Positions 1-8,716 of a DNA stretch of 64,000 bases are shown piece after piece (positions within the stretch are counted from its first letter, which is position 1; each line of letters starts with the position of its first letter). The stretch comes from Aromatoleum aromaticum EbN1. GTDB taxonomy: Bacteria > Pseudomonadota > Gammaproteobacteria > Burkholderiales > Rhodocyclaceae. The position numbers were made by a program, and so were the translations under genes. The notes below the pieces were generated by a model, which had not been told where the DNA came from, ran no database searches, and saw nothing but the letters and a program-made list of their open reading frames with translations. Location of the stretch: NCBI RefSeq assembly GCF_000025965.1, contig NC_006513.1:1798001-1862000 (forward strand), given 5' to 3'.

Positions 1-62
1 AGGCGTTCTACATGGTCGGCGGTATCGAAGAGGCCATGGAAAAGGCCAAGAAGCTTCAGTAA
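1..62 (+). CDS. atpD: ATP synthase F1 subunit beta, C-terminal end (partial)
   Basis: Only the last 19 codons are present. In the frame ending with TAA at 60-62 they read AFYMVGGIEEAMEKAKKLQ. This matches the conserved C-terminus of the F1 beta subunit, the catalytic subunit of ATP synthase, where the pattern FYMVGxIEEAxEKAK is typical. The epsilon-subunit gene atpC follows 54 bases downstream, which is the standard order at the end of the atp operon and supports the call. The rest of the gene lies outside the window. Confidence 0.9.
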   Translation, partial: AFYMVGGIEEAMEKAKKLQ

Positions 63-116
63 TCGGGCCCGCCGCGCGGCAGACGACCGCCGCGCGGCCT
101 TGAAAAGGACATCACT

Positions 117-542
117 ATGGCTATGACGGTTCATGTAGACATCGTCAGCGCGGAAGAGCAGATCTTTTCCGGCCTGGCTGAATTCGTCGCGCTTCCGGGC
201 GAAGCGGGTGAGCTTGGGATACTGCCCGGCCACATGCCGCTGATGACCCGGATCAAGCCGGGTGCAGTACGGGTGAAGCGTCCCGACCAGGCAGAGGAAG
301 AACTCGTTTTCGTCGCCGGCGGCATTCTCGAAGTGCAGCCGGGACTGGTCACGGTGCTTGCGGACACGGCGATCCGGGGCAAGGATCTGGACGAGGCGAA
401 AGCTCTCGAAGCCAAGCGCATCGCGGAAGAGGCGCTGAAAAACCAATCGACTGAAATCGATTACGCCAAGGCACAGGCGGAACTCGCCGAAGCGATCGCA
501 CAGATCGCAGCGATCCAGAAGCTGCGCAAACGCGGCCACTGA
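117..542 (+). CDS. atpC: ATP synthase F1 subunit epsilon
   Basis: A 141-aa protein with the usual epsilon layout. The N-terminal beta-sandwich (about residues 1-85) carries the conserved stretch [20 protein letters not shown] and the GGILEVQPG segment, and a C-terminal two-helix domain follows (about 88-140). Epsilon sits in the central stalk of F1, links rotation to catalysis and can inhibit ATP hydrolysis. It follows the atpD tail in the same orientation and is the last gene of the operon. The start MAMTVHVD has AAAAGGA about 8 bases upstream. The second ATG, two codons later, is a possible alternative start. A strong terminator follows. Confidence 0.95.
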   Translation: MAMTVHVDIVSAEEQIFSGLAEFVALPGEAGELGILPGHMPLMTRIKPGAVRVKRPDQAEEELVFVAGGILEVQPGLVTVLADTAIRGKDLDEAKALEAKRIAEEALKNQSTEIDYAKAQAELAEAIAQIAAIQKLRKRGH

Positions 543-561
543 GCCGGACGGCGAGCGAAAG

Positions 562-595
562 AAAAAGGGCAGCTCCGTCAGGACTGCCCTTTTTG
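562..595 (+). terminator. Rho-independent terminator of the atp operon
   Basis: AAAAAGGGCAG and CTGCCCTTTTT form an 11-bp perfect stem around an 11-base loop, ending in a T-run. It lies about 20 bases after the atpC stop. The A-run on the 5' side means it could also end the opposing ubiJ transcript. Confidence 0.9.
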
Positions 596-623
596 TTTGC
601 GTGCTTTCCTGCCTGCGGCGAAA

Positions 624-1268
624 TTAGCGCTCGCTCGGTGGGACAGTCAGGGCGGAGGCACGCTGGTCACGGCGCGACGGGGACTGTCGGGAGGTGGAGA
701 GCCGCTCGACGCGCTTGTCGAGGCGCGCGAGGTCGTCACGCAGGTTGCCCAGTTCCCCCCCATGCCCGTCGAGCGCTGCGCGCGTGACGAGGAGCGGCTG
801 CTCTTCGGTGAGGTATTCCGCGAAGTTTCCGCCCAACGCCTGGCACGCCCTCAAACCTCCGTCCCTGAGGGCCTGCGCGCCGAGCACGACGCGACGGGCG
901 AGGATGTCGCCAAGCACGCGCGACAGGTCTTCCTCGGCGTCCCAGCGCAAGTTGCGGAACACGAAGCCGAGCGCGTCGGCGAACTCGGCATTGCCGTCGA
1001 TGCGCACTTCGCTCATTGCCTTGCCCGGATCTCCGGCGAGGAGGCCGGGCAGCGCGCCGAGTGGAAGCGAAAGCGTGATCGAAGGAGCCGTCCCTGCGTC
1101 CGCGGCCGTGAGGAAACCGTCCGGCAGGACCGTGAACATGATATCGAAAGGGTCGGCATGCAGCAGCGCGTGCCGACCCGCATAGGGCGAAAGCCGTTCC
1201 CGGGCCCAAGGCGCCGGGCCGAGCAGGTGGTTGATGGCGGTGAGAAAACCGCGGCGTGCGACGGACAT
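624..1268 (-). CDS. ubiJ: Ubiquinone biosynthesis accessory factor UbiJ (SCP2 domain)
   Basis: A 214-aa protein. The first ~115 residues look like an SCP2 sterol-carrier domain (LSPYAGRHALLHADPFDIMFTVLPDG). The middle matches UbiJ (IDGNAEFADALGFVFRNLRWDAEEDLSRVLGDI), and the C-terminal part is charged and coiled-coil-like (LGNLRDDLARLDKRVERL). UbiJ binds ubiquinone precursors and scaffolds the soluble Ubi complex. It is the last gene of the minus-strand run DUF971-ubiE-Tim44-ubiJ. In many betaproteobacteria ubiB follows ubiJ; here the next gene is the converging atpC, so ubiB is elsewhere or absent. The low-complexity C-terminus (RQSPSRRDQ...) looks poorly conserved. Confidence 0.85.
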   Translation of the reverse strand: MSVARRGFLTAINHLLGPAPWARERLSPYAGRHALLHADPFDIMFTVLPDGFLTAADAGTAPSITLSLPLGALPGLLAGDPGKAMSEVRIDGNAEFADALGFVFRNLRWDAEEDLSRVLGDILARRVVLGAQALRDGGLRACQALGGNFAEYLTEEQPLLVTRAALDGHGGELGNLRDDLARLDKRVERLSTSRQSPSRRDQRASALTVPPSER

Positions 1269-1316
1269 CGTTTTCTGCCGGACCCCGGCGATCCGGGGTC
1301 CGCGGTAGAAGAGGGT

Positions 1317-2168
1317 TCAGGAAAGCTGCTGGATGCCCGCAACGACCCACCCGACGTTTCCGGTGCTGGGTTTGGTCAGATGCCACACTTCGTCGAACGC
1401 CGCCGGCGCTGCGCCTTCTTCTTCGCGCAGCAGGCCGGAGAAGCGGATGCTGACGACGTAGCGCTGCGCCTCTTCGACGACTTCGAGGACTTCGCCGTTC
1501 AGCTCCACGACATCGGTGCGCTGTGTTCCCGGGCCGCGCTCGGTCAGCTGCATGCGAATTTCAGCAAACATCTCGGGTGACGTGAATTCGCGGATGTCTT
1601 CGAGATTGCCGGCATCGTTGGCGGCCTGCAGGCGGATGAACTGGACTTTGGCCTGCCGCACGAACGCTTCGGCATCGAAGTTCGTCGGGATTTTGCCCGC
1701 CGGGGCCGGCGCCGCCGCGCTGCTGGCAGCGGGGAAGCTGGTCGGCGCAGAAGCAGGGAAATTTCCGCCGGCAGGAGCGCCGGCGTACTGCATCGCGCCC
1801 CCCGAGCGCGCTGCTGCATTGCGACGCGACAGCATGCGGAACAGCATCAGCGCGGCAAAGACCAGCAGCGCGATCATCAGCAACGAGCCCATTTCGGCGC
1901 CGAACCCCAGATGCGAGAAGAGCGCGGCCAAGCCGAGGCCGGCGGCCAGCCCGGCGAGCGGACCCATCCACGAGCGCTTCTGCGGCACGGCATTCGCGCC
2001 CTGCGGCGTCTGCTGCGGAGCGGCTGACGGCTGGCGCGGCGTGGGCGGGGTCATCTGGCGCTGCATGCCGAAGCTGCCACCACCGCCCAGACGCTTGGCG
2101 TCGGCGTCGGGGATGCCGAAGCCGAGGGTGAAAATGACCGCGATGAGGCCGAGAAGCAGGTTTTTCAT
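1317..2168 (-). CDS. Tim44-like domain membrane protein
   Basis: A 283-aa protein when started at MKNLLLGLIAVIFTLGFG, which gives a clean signal-like N-terminus. The open frame extends upstream to 2234, but that part has no signal character. Downstream are a Met/Gln/Pro-rich linker, two hydrophobic segments around residues 75-125 (MGPLAGLAAGLGLAALF and LLMIALLVFAALMLF), an Ala/Pro linker, and a C-terminal Tim44-type domain (FVRQAKVQFIRLQAANDAGN...SPEMFAEIRMQLTERG). Bacterial members of this family commonly sit between ubiE and ubiJ, as here. The function is not established; a role near the membrane-bound ubiquinone machinery is inferred only from position. Confidence 0.8.
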   Translation of the reverse strand: MKNLLLGLIAVIFTLGFGIPDADAKRLGGGGSFGMQRQMTPPTPRQPSAAPQQTPQGANAVPQKRSWMGPLAGLAAGLGLAALFSHLGFGAEMGSLLMIALLVFAALMLFRMLSRRNAAARSGGAMQYAGAPAGGNFPASAPTSFPAASSAAAPAPAGKIPTNFDAEAFVRQAKVQFIRLQAANDAGNLEDIREFTSPEMFAEIRMQLTERGPGTQRTDVVELNGEVLEVVEEAQRYVVSIRFSGLLREEEGAAPAAFDEVWHLTKPSTGNVGWVVAGIQQLS

Positions 2169-2243
2169 GTGTGACGGGTCTCCGTTCATTGTGAAGCCGG
2201 CCGGCCGCCCCCGCAGGAAAGGAAGCGGGCGCACGCTGCGGAA

Positions 2244-2981
2244 TCAGAGCTTGTAGCCGCGGTGCAGGGCGACGACGCCCCCGGTCAGGTTGAAGTAATC
2301 GACTCGCTTCAGGCCGACTCGTTCCATCAGCTCCTTCAGCTCGTTCTGGGAAGGGTGCATCCGGATCGATTCGGCCAGATAGCGGTAGCTGTCCGCGTCG
2401 TGGGCGACTTTGTCGCCCATCCATGGCAGGATCTTGAACGAATAGAGATCGTAGGCGGGCGCGAGCGGCGCCCAGACTTTCGAGAATTCGAGCACGAGCA
2501 GACGGCCGCCCGGACGCAGCACGCGCCGCATCTCGGCGAGCGCGACGTCTTTGTGGGTCATGTTGCGCAGGCCGAACGCGACTGTCACGCAGTCGAACCA
2601 GTTGTCGGGAAACGGCAGCTTCTCGGCGTCGCATTGCGCGACCGGCAGCGCGAAGCCGCGGTCGAGCACCCGGTCGCGCCCGCGCGACAGCATCGCGTGA
2701 TTGATGTCGGTGAGCCACACCTGGCCGTCGCGGCCGACCCGCTTCGCGAACGCGAGCGACAGGTCCGCGGTGCCGCCGGCGACGTCGAGCACGCGGTCAC
2801 CGCGACCGACTCCCGATATCTGGATCGTGAACGCCTTCCACAGCCGATGCAGGCCGAAGGACATGAGATCGTTCATGACGTCGTAGCGGCGAGCGACCGA
2901 GGAAAACACCTCGGCGACTTTTTTGTGCTTTTCGCCTTCCGCTACCGTCTCGAAGCCGAAGTGGGTCGTCTTTTCGTTCAT
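2244..2981 (-). CDS. ubiE: Ubiquinone/menaquinone biosynthesis C-methyltransferase
   Basis: A 245-aa class I SAM-dependent methyltransferase. The family signatures are complete: [23 protein letters not shown] at the N-terminus, [18 protein letters not shown], the SAM-binding motif [17 protein letters not shown] (about residues 65-82), and the C-terminal [19 protein letters not shown]. It methylates the quinone ring carbon of demethylated ubiquinone (and menaquinone) precursors. Its start lies 2 bases after the stop of the DUF971 gene, so the two are certainly co-transcribed. The length is normal for the family. Confidence 0.97.
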   Translation of the reverse strand: MNEKTTHFGFETVAEGEKHKKVAEVFSSVARRYDVMNDLMSFGLHRLWKAFTIQISGVGRGDRVLDVAGGTADLSLAFAKRVGRDGQVWLTDINHAMLSRGRDRVLDRGFALPVAQCDAEKLPFPDNWFDCVTVAFGLRNMTHKDVALAEMRRVLRPGGRLLVLEFSKVWAPLAPAYDLYSFKILPWMGDKVAHDADSYRYLAESIRMHPSQNELKELMERVGLKRVDYFNLTGGVVALHRGYKL

Positions 2982-2983
2982 GC

Positions 2984-3409
2984 TCAGTGCTTGTGACCGC
3001 CGCAGCCGGATTTTGGCGGAGGGGGGGGATTTTCAGCGGGATCGCGGCTGCGGCCTTCCTGCGCGAGCCGGTCGAGATACTGCTGCCATAGCGCGTCGTG
3101 CTGCGTCGCGAGCCGGTGCAGGTAGTCCCACGAATACAGCCCGCTGTCGTGTCCGTCCGAAAACACCGGTTTCACGGCGTAGTTGCCGACCGGTTCGAGA
3201 TCGACGATGTCGACGTCGCGTTTGCCGACCTGAAGCACTTCCTGGCCGGCTCCGTGTCCGCGCACCTCGGCCGAAGGGGAATACACCCTCAGATACTCGA
3301 ACGGCAGCGAAAACTCGCTGCCATCGTCGAACGCGATTTCGAGCACGCGGGATTTGCGGTGCAGCGTGAGGGCAGTGGGGATCGGTGTCTTGTCGTCGAG
3401 TCCGGCCAT
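2984..3409 (-). CDS. DUF971 (gamma-butyrobetaine hydroxylase-like N-terminal domain) protein
   Basis: A 141-aa protein if started at [11 protein letters not shown]; the frame opens at 3448 but the extra 13 residues are not convincing. It carries the DUF971 core ([36 protein letters not shown]...[28 protein letters not shown]). This small domain is found alone in bacteria and at the N-terminus of gamma-butyrobetaine hydroxylase. Its role is unclear, though the domain has been linked to iron-sulfur and Mrp-type proteins. The C-terminus ends in a Pro-run followed by SGCGGHKH, a plausible metal-binding tail. It is first in the ubiE operon. Confidence 0.85.
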   Translation of the reverse strand: MAGLDDKTPIPTALTLHRKSRVLEIAFDDGSEFSLPFEYLRVYSPSAEVRGHGAGQEVLQVGKRDVDIVDLEPVGNYAVKPVFSDGHDSGLYSWDYLHRLATQHDALWQQYLDRLAQEGRSRDPAENPPPPPKSGCGGHKH

Positions 3410-3568
3410 GGTGACTGGTGAGTCCGGCGATGTCGGGAATCCAATCATACCCGAATCGGCGCAGCCCGGCCGCGCCCGGCGGGCAGCGCTCCGATTGCGC
3501 CGGGACGGTTTGTCACAAAAAATTCAAATGCCCGCAATACACTGCGTCGACCAACATGGAGTGATGCG

Positions 3569-4276
<708 letters not shown>

Positions 4277-4420
4277 TCCGGCCCTGACTGCCTGCCGGAG
4301 CCCGCCATCCCCCCTTCTGCCCGTTACGTCCGCAGCGTTGCGGCCGGCACGCTTGCGCTCATCGTCGCCGCGGCGCTGGCCGTCGGGCTCGCCGCAGGTC
4401 CGCTCGCCGGGCTGCTGACG
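4277..4420 (+). other. Probable uncalled N-terminal coding part of phoR (first membrane helix, no canonical start)
   Basis: This stretch is open in the phoR frame, from directly after the phoB stop to the first phoR ATG at 4421. It translates to a hydrophobic segment (TLALIVAAALAVGLAAGPLAG) followed by LLT, then MSGSVLLLYVHHVRNL. Known PhoR proteins begin with a two-helix membrane hairpin, so this is very probably the first helix. There is no in-frame ATG, GTG or TTG. Candidate starts are ATC at 4307, with GGAG (4297-4300) at normal spacing, and CTG at 4292. Read-through of the phoB stop is less likely. Confidence 0.6.
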
Positions 4421-5647
4421 ATGAGCGGCAGCGTGCTGCTGCTGTATGTGCACCACGTGCGCAATCTCTGCCGCCTCGCCGTATGGGCGCAGGAACCGGT
4501 CGGCACGCCGCCGCCGCACGGCGCGGGAACCTGGCACTACGCGTTCGCCGGGCTGGCACGGCGCGCACGGGTCGGCGACGAGGCGCGCGAGCAGCTATCG
4601 GTCGCGCTGGAACGTTTTCGCGAAGCGAGCGAAGCGATGCCCGATGGCGTGATGTACCTTTCCGCCAGCGACCAGATCGAGTGGATCAACACCACGGCGG
4701 GGCAGCATTTCGGCCTCGACGCCTCGCGGGACCAGGGAGCGCCGGTCACGACTCTCGTGCGCGAACCCGAGTTCGTGCGCCTGCTCGGGAGGCGGGATGG
4801 CACTGAGCCGGCGATCCTGCGCTCGGGTCGCCGCCCGGGTCTGACGCTGCTGGTGCAGGCCGTGCCATTCGGCGACGGGCAGAAAATGATCGTGTCGCGC
4901 GATATCAGCCAGCTCGAAAAACTCGAAACCATGCGCCGCGATTTCATCGCGAATGTCTCGCACGAATTGCGCACGCCGCTGACGGTCGTCATCGGTTTCC
5001 TCGAAACACTGATCGACGCGCACGAGGACCTGGAGCCCGCCGAAGCGATGCGCTATCTTCGGCTCGCGTTCGACCAGTCGTGGCGGATGCAGTCCCTGAT
5101 CGAAGACCTGCTGACGCTGTCCGCGCTCGAAACGGGCGCTCCGGCAGCGGTCGAAGAGAAGATCGCAGTCGGCCCGTTGCTCGCCGACATCGCCCGCGAC
5201 ACCGAATTGCTGTCGGGCGGACGCCACGAAGTCAGCCTTGTCGTCGCGGAAGGAAGCGAAAACGCATTGCTTCTCGGCAGCGGAAAGGAACTGCGTTCGG
5301 CGTTTGCGAACCTCGCGAGCAATGCGGTGCGCTACACGCCGGGCGGCGGGCGGATCCGCTTGGTGTGGCGACGGGCCGGCAGCGGAGCCGAATTCGCGGT
5401 CGAAGACACCGGGATCGGTATCGAAGCCCGACATCTTCCGCGGCTGACGGAACGCTTCTACCGCATCGACCGCGGACGCTCGCGCGAAACCGGCGGCACC
5501 GGGCTCGGCCTCGCGATCGTCAAGCACATCCTGTCGCGCCATGATGCGCAGCTGCATATCGAAAGCGAGTATGGCAAGGGCAGCCGCTTCAGTGCCCGGT
5601 TTCCTGCGGCGCGTCTCGCGCGGGATCGGTCAGCGCTTCGAAACTGA
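4421..5647 (+). CDS. phoR: Phosphate regulon sensor histidine kinase PhoR
   Basis: A 408-aa kinase from the first ATG; the real protein is probably longer (see the open stretch just upstream). Order: a membrane helix (VLLLYVHHVRNL), a PhoR-type region, a PAS domain (about 75-165, VMYLSASDQIEWINTTAGQHFGL), the H-box FIANVSHELRTPLTVVIGFLE with the phosphoacceptor His, then N, G1 and G2 boxes (ASNAVRYTP, VEDTGIGI, GGTGLGLAIVKHIL). It autophosphorylates and controls PhoB according to phosphate supply sensed through the Pst transporter. It directly follows phoB. Its last 59 bases overlap, in antisense, the end of the 551-aa gene on the other strand. Confidence 0.93.
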   Translation: MSGSVLLLYVHHVRNLCRLAVWAQEPVGTPPPHGAGTWHYAFAGLARRARVGDEAREQLSVALERFREASEAMPDGVMYLSASDQIEWINTTAGQHFGLDASRDQGAPVTTLVREPEFVRLLGRRDGTEPAILRSGRRPGLTLLVQAVPFGDGQKMIVSRDISQLEKLETMRRDFIANVSHELRTPLTVVIGFLETLIDAHEDLEPAEAMRYLRLAFDQSWRMQSLIEDLLTLSALETGAPAAVEEKIAVGPLLADIARDTELLSGGRHEVSLVVAEGSENALLLGSGKELRSAFANLASNAVRYTPGGGRIRLVWRRAGSGAEFAVEDTGIGIEARHLPRLTERFYRIDRGRSRETGGTGLGLAIVKHILSRHDAQLHIESEYGKGSRFSARFPAARLARDRSALRN

Positions 5648-7244
5648 CCTGATCGAAATTCGTGCCGCGCGCCAGCAGCCCGGTCAGCCTCACCTGCGCC
5701 GCCTCGTCATCATGGACTTCGATGACGCGCCGGGCCTGGAACCACCCGCCGGGCAGCACCAGCGACGCCGGGGCTTTCAGCGCTGGCGTCGCCGGCAGCA
5801 GGAAGACCTGCTGGTAGGCGACATGCGTGCCGATGTTCAAGCCGAACAGGCGGGCGGCGACGACTTTCGGCAGGCCCGCCAGAACGTGGATACCGGCTTC
5901 CATCACGCCGTCCTCCCGGTACATCAGCCAGGTCACCTGGCCGAGCAGGAAACGTTCGCCGTCGGGCGGGCGGATGCCGACGAGCTGGTGATGCTCGAGA
6001 CGCTCAGTGTGCGGGTGTTGCTGCAGGCGAAAGCCGTTCACCGAATGGTCGACGATGTCCCAGTGTCCGCAGACGAAGCCGAGTGTCGCGGCGAGGCGTT
6101 GCCGCAGCTGTTCCGGCCGCCCCGGAACTGCCTCCGGCCCCCGCTCGCCGAACGTCAGCAGCGAAATGTCACGTGCCAAGTTGCCGGCCATCACGCCCCC
6201 GGTGGGTTGCTCGAAAGTCCTGCCGCCGATGTGAAAGCCGATCGTCAGCCAGTCGCCGCACAGCTCCGCGCTTCCCTTGCCGCTCCGCCGCGGAAACCGT
6301 CGCGCGGCCGATGCCAGCCCCCACGGGCGATAAAGGGACAACAGCAGCGCCGCGCAGGCATCGGTCGGACAGTCCGCGCCGAGGCCGAGCGAAGCCGGGG
6401 CGACACCCTGCCTGAACTGCGTCAGCACCGCCCGGATCTGCCCGGCGAGCCGGCTGGCGTCGAAGCGGCGCACGCCAGCGCCCGGCGGCCCGATTAACCA
6501 CAGCGGGCGCGGTCCGTGGTCGCCGGCAAGATCGATGCCGAATGCAGCCGCTTCCGTCCGCCCGGTGTCGGGCTCCGCGTCGAGGCTGCAATAGGGGGCG
6601 AAGCGCTGCGCCCAGCGGTATACCCATCTGAACTCCCGCTCGCCGCGGCCGAACGGATTTGCGAGATCGACGAGCAGCGCCGAGACGTAAGCTTCCAGCG
6701 CACTTTGCGCTTTCCATACTTCGTTGAGCGAATCCGGCACGCGAACGCCGGCGACGCCGCGCGCTTCCGCCACCGAATAGCTGTCGTGCAGCTCGGCCCA
6801 GGTGCCATGCGGCGGTGCCCGGTGAGCACGGAAGTACTCCAACAGCGCCCTGCCGGTGTAATCGACGCGCCGCTGCGCGAGCAGCGCGCGCTGGTCGTCG
6901 AGAGTGCCGGAGGCTGCGTCCTGGCGGCTTATCTGCGCGTATGAACGCGCCATCCCGCGCCACAGCGAAACCACCCGCGCGAGCGTCTCGTTTTCGCTGC
7001 TGTCGGGAGGGAGCGGGTGAGCGGCATAGCGCTTCGCCATTTCGGCCTGCACGAAGTCGACCTGCGCCCGCGCGGCTTCGAGGACTTCGAGGTGCTGGTT
7101 CGGCGCCGGCAACGCGCGCAGCAGCGCGGCGACGATGTCCGCGAGCGTGCGCTGCGTCGCATCGATGTCGAGCATGCGCAGGCGCTTGAGCAGATCGAGG
7201 CATTCGGCCGGATTGCCGCAGTCGATCGGGGATTCGTGCGCCAT
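5589..7244 (-). CDS. Conserved-looking protein of unknown function (551 aa)
   Basis: I do not recognise a named family. The N-terminal half is helical and acidic (LLKRLRMLDIDATQRTLADIVAALLRALPAPNQHLEVLEAARAQ...). The middle has aromatic and basic motifs (LANPFGRGEREFRWVYRWAQRF). The C-terminal ~200 residues alternate beta-strand-like segments (WLTIGFHIGGRTFEQPTG, RPPDGERFLLGQVTWLMY, GWFQARRVIEVHDDEA). That end is faintly reminiscent of PilZ-like beta-barrels, but I cannot assign it. No signal peptide or membrane helix is evident. It heads a minus-strand run with the HIT and glutamine amidotransferase genes, though gaps of about 50 bases leave operon status open. Its 3' end overlaps phoR by 59 bases. 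Confidence 0.75.
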   Translation of the reverse strand: MAHESPIDCGNPAECLDLLKRLRMLDIDATQRTLADIVAALLRALPAPNQHLEVLEAARAQVDFVQAEMAKRYAAHPLPPDSSENETLARVVSLWRGMARSYAQISRQDAASGTLDDQRALLAQRRVDYTGRALLEYFRAHRAPPHGTWAELHDSYSVAEARGVAGVRVPDSLNEVWKAQSALEAYVSALLVDLANPFGRGEREFRWVYRWAQRFAPYCSLDAEPDTGRTEAAAFGIDLAGDHGPRPLWLIGPPGAGVRRFDASRLAGQIRAVLTQFRQGVAPASLGLGADCPTDACAALLLSLYRPWGLASAARRFPRRSGKGSAELCGDWLTIGFHIGGRTFEQPTGGVMAGNLARDISLLTFGERGPEAVPGRPEQLRQRLAATLGFVCGHWDIVDHSVNGFRLQQHPHTERLEHHQLVGIRPPDGERFLLGQVTWLMYREDGVMEAGIHVLAGLPKVVAARLFGLNIGTHVAYQQVFLLPATPALKAPASLVLPGGWFQARRVIEVHDDEAAQVRLTGLLARGTNFDQVSFEALTDPARDAPQETGH

Positions 7245-7294
7245 GCGATCCTTGGGTTGCCGATGCTCGACGTGGCGGCTTGGATGGCGCGGAT

Positions 7295-7735
7295 TCAGCC
7301 TGCGGTGAGTTCGGTCAGGGCAGTGACGATCGCGCCGGCGAGCGCCTGGACCGCAGGTGTTTCGTGCCGCGCGCCTTCGCGCTGCGGAATGCCCCAGATC
7401 GGCTGCGGGAAATGCCTGTCGTTGCGAAAGCGCGGAACGACGTGCCAGTGAAGGTGCGGCACGACATTGCCGAGGCTCGCGAGGTTGATCTTGTCCGGCT
7501 GCATCAGCTGGCGCAGCGCGGTTTCGGTCGCGAGCACGACATTCATCAGGTGGCGCTGCGCCGGCGCAGTGAGGTCGCTCATTTCGGCGACGTGTTCATG
7601 CCACACGACGCGGCAGAAACCGGGGTAGTCGTGATCCCTGACCAGAATGACGCGACAGCTGCCGTCGCGCCAGATCGGGGTTTCCATTTCGGCAAGACAC
7701 AAGGTGCAGTCCATCGTCGGCGGCTCCGCAGTCAT
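7295..7735 (-). CDS. HIT family nucleotide hydrolase
   Basis: A 146-aa protein with the histidine-triad signature PHLHWHVVPR (HxHxH-hydrophobic), whose middle His is the nucleophile. An N-terminal CTLC motif resembles the zinc-binding CxxC seen in part of the family. Its layout fits the diadenosine-tetraphosphate-hydrolase-like branch, acting on dinucleoside polyphosphates or nucleoside-phosphoramidates; the exact substrate is unknown. An internal ATG at 7714 (MDCTLC) is an equally plausible start and would give 139 aa. It lies between the 551-aa gene and a class II glutamine amidotransferase gene, both in the same orientation. Confidence 0.9.
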   Translation of the reverse strand: MTAEPPTMDCTLCLAEMETPIWRDGSCRVILVRDHDYPGFCRVVWHEHVAEMSDLTAPAQRHLMNVVLATETALRQLMQPDKINLASLGNVVPHLHWHVVPRFRNDRHFPQPIWGIPQREGARHETPAVQALAGAIVTALTELTAG

Positions 7736-7790
7736 CGGAATCTGGCAAACGCCAACTCTAGCCTTTCACCATTCCGCGATGAAGCAAAAT

Positions 7791-8612
7791 TTACCTGCTT
7801 CCGGTGGCGCGGGACGGTTGCGAGGCGATCGTGGGGGTGTCACCGAGCGGCACGGGGGCGCCGTGCCGGAAAGCCACCAGCGAGCCGGGAGTCATCTGCT
7901 GCCAGGTTTCATTGTCGGTCAGCGGCACGGTCGCGATGACCGCGACGCGGTCGTTCGGCGTGGTGTGGCGGCTGAAGTCGACAGTCATGTCCTGATCCGC
8001 GAGGTGGGCGACCGTGAATGGCGCTTCGCGCACGATGAACGCGAGCCGTGACGAGCAATGGGCGAACAGGTGTTCTCCGTCCGACAGCAGGTAGTTGAAC
8101 TCGCCATGCTGTCCGATTTCGATCGTCAGTTCGCGCAGCGTCTCGTGCAGCGCGACGGCGCTCGGCGGGCCGTCCGGAAAGCGCTGCGCCAAGCACTGCA
8201 GGATGTGGCAGAACGCGGCTTCGGAGTCGGTGCTGCCGACCGGCAGGAAGCGCCCGGTGAGCGCCGGCGCGTAGTCGAGCAGGTTGCCGTTGTGCGCGAA
8301 AATCCAGTAGCGCCCCCACAGTTCGCGCTGGAACGGATGTGTGTTGTCGAGGCGCACCTGGCCTTGGGTGGCCTTGCGGATATGGGCGATGACGTTGAGC
8401 GAGCGGATCGGGTAATTGCGAACGAGTTCGGCGACCGGGGAATTCGCGCTCGGCTGCGGGTCGAGGAAAACGCGCACGCCGCGCCCTTCGAAAAACGCGA
8501 TGCCCCACCCGTCACGATGGTGATCGGTGACGCCGCCGCGCGCCTGGAAGCCCGCGAACGAGAAACAGATGTCCGTGGGCACGTTGCAGTTCATGCCGAG
8601 GAGCTGACACAT
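7791..8612 (-). CDS. Class II glutamine amidotransferase (YafJ/Gn-AT II type)
   Basis: A 273-aa protein starting MCQLLGMNCNVPTD. Cys2 becomes the N-terminal nucleophile of the Ntn-hydrolase fold once Met is removed. Family motifs are present: GGVTDHHRDGWGIAFFEGRG, VIAHIRKATQGQV, NTHPFQRELWGRYWIFAHNGNL and STDSEAAFCHIL. These match stand-alone glutaminase-domain proteins such as E. coli YafJ. The acceptor substrate is unknown. The C-terminal ~20 residues (DTPTIASQPSRATGSR) look like a variable tail. It is transcribed toward the HIT gene with a 55-base gap. Confidence 0.9.
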   Translation of the reverse strand: MCQLLGMNCNVPTDICFSFAGFQARGGVTDHHRDGWGIAFFEGRGVRVFLDPQPSANSPVAELVRNYPIRSLNVIAHIRKATQGQVRLDNTHPFQRELWGRYWIFAHNGNLLDYAPALTGRFLPVGSTDSEAAFCHILQCLAQRFPDGPPSAVALHETLRELTIEIGQHGEFNYLLSDGEHLFAHCSSRLAFIVREAPFTVAHLADQDMTVDFSRHTTPNDRVAVIATVPLTDNETWQQMTPGSLVAFRHGAPVPLGDTPTIASQPSRATGSR

Positions 8613-8716
8613 CGCCGGTCCTTTCAGGTCGCTGATCGCTATTTGCCATTATAGCGAGCGGCGCGCAGGGTCATTCCGGCGACGCCCGCCCCTGCCTTGG
8701 GCGGCATGCCGATCGA

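Noticed and set aside
597-1580. 327-aa plus-strand frame opposite ubiJ and the Tim44 gene
   Set aside because: Shadow of real minus-strand genes; Arg-rich, no recognisable domain.
3509-3545. TTGTCACAAAAAATTCAAAT upstream of phoB as a Pho box
   Set aside because: Only one half-site resembles TGTCA; the second repeat is poor and promoter spacing is unclear, so it is not listed as a feature.
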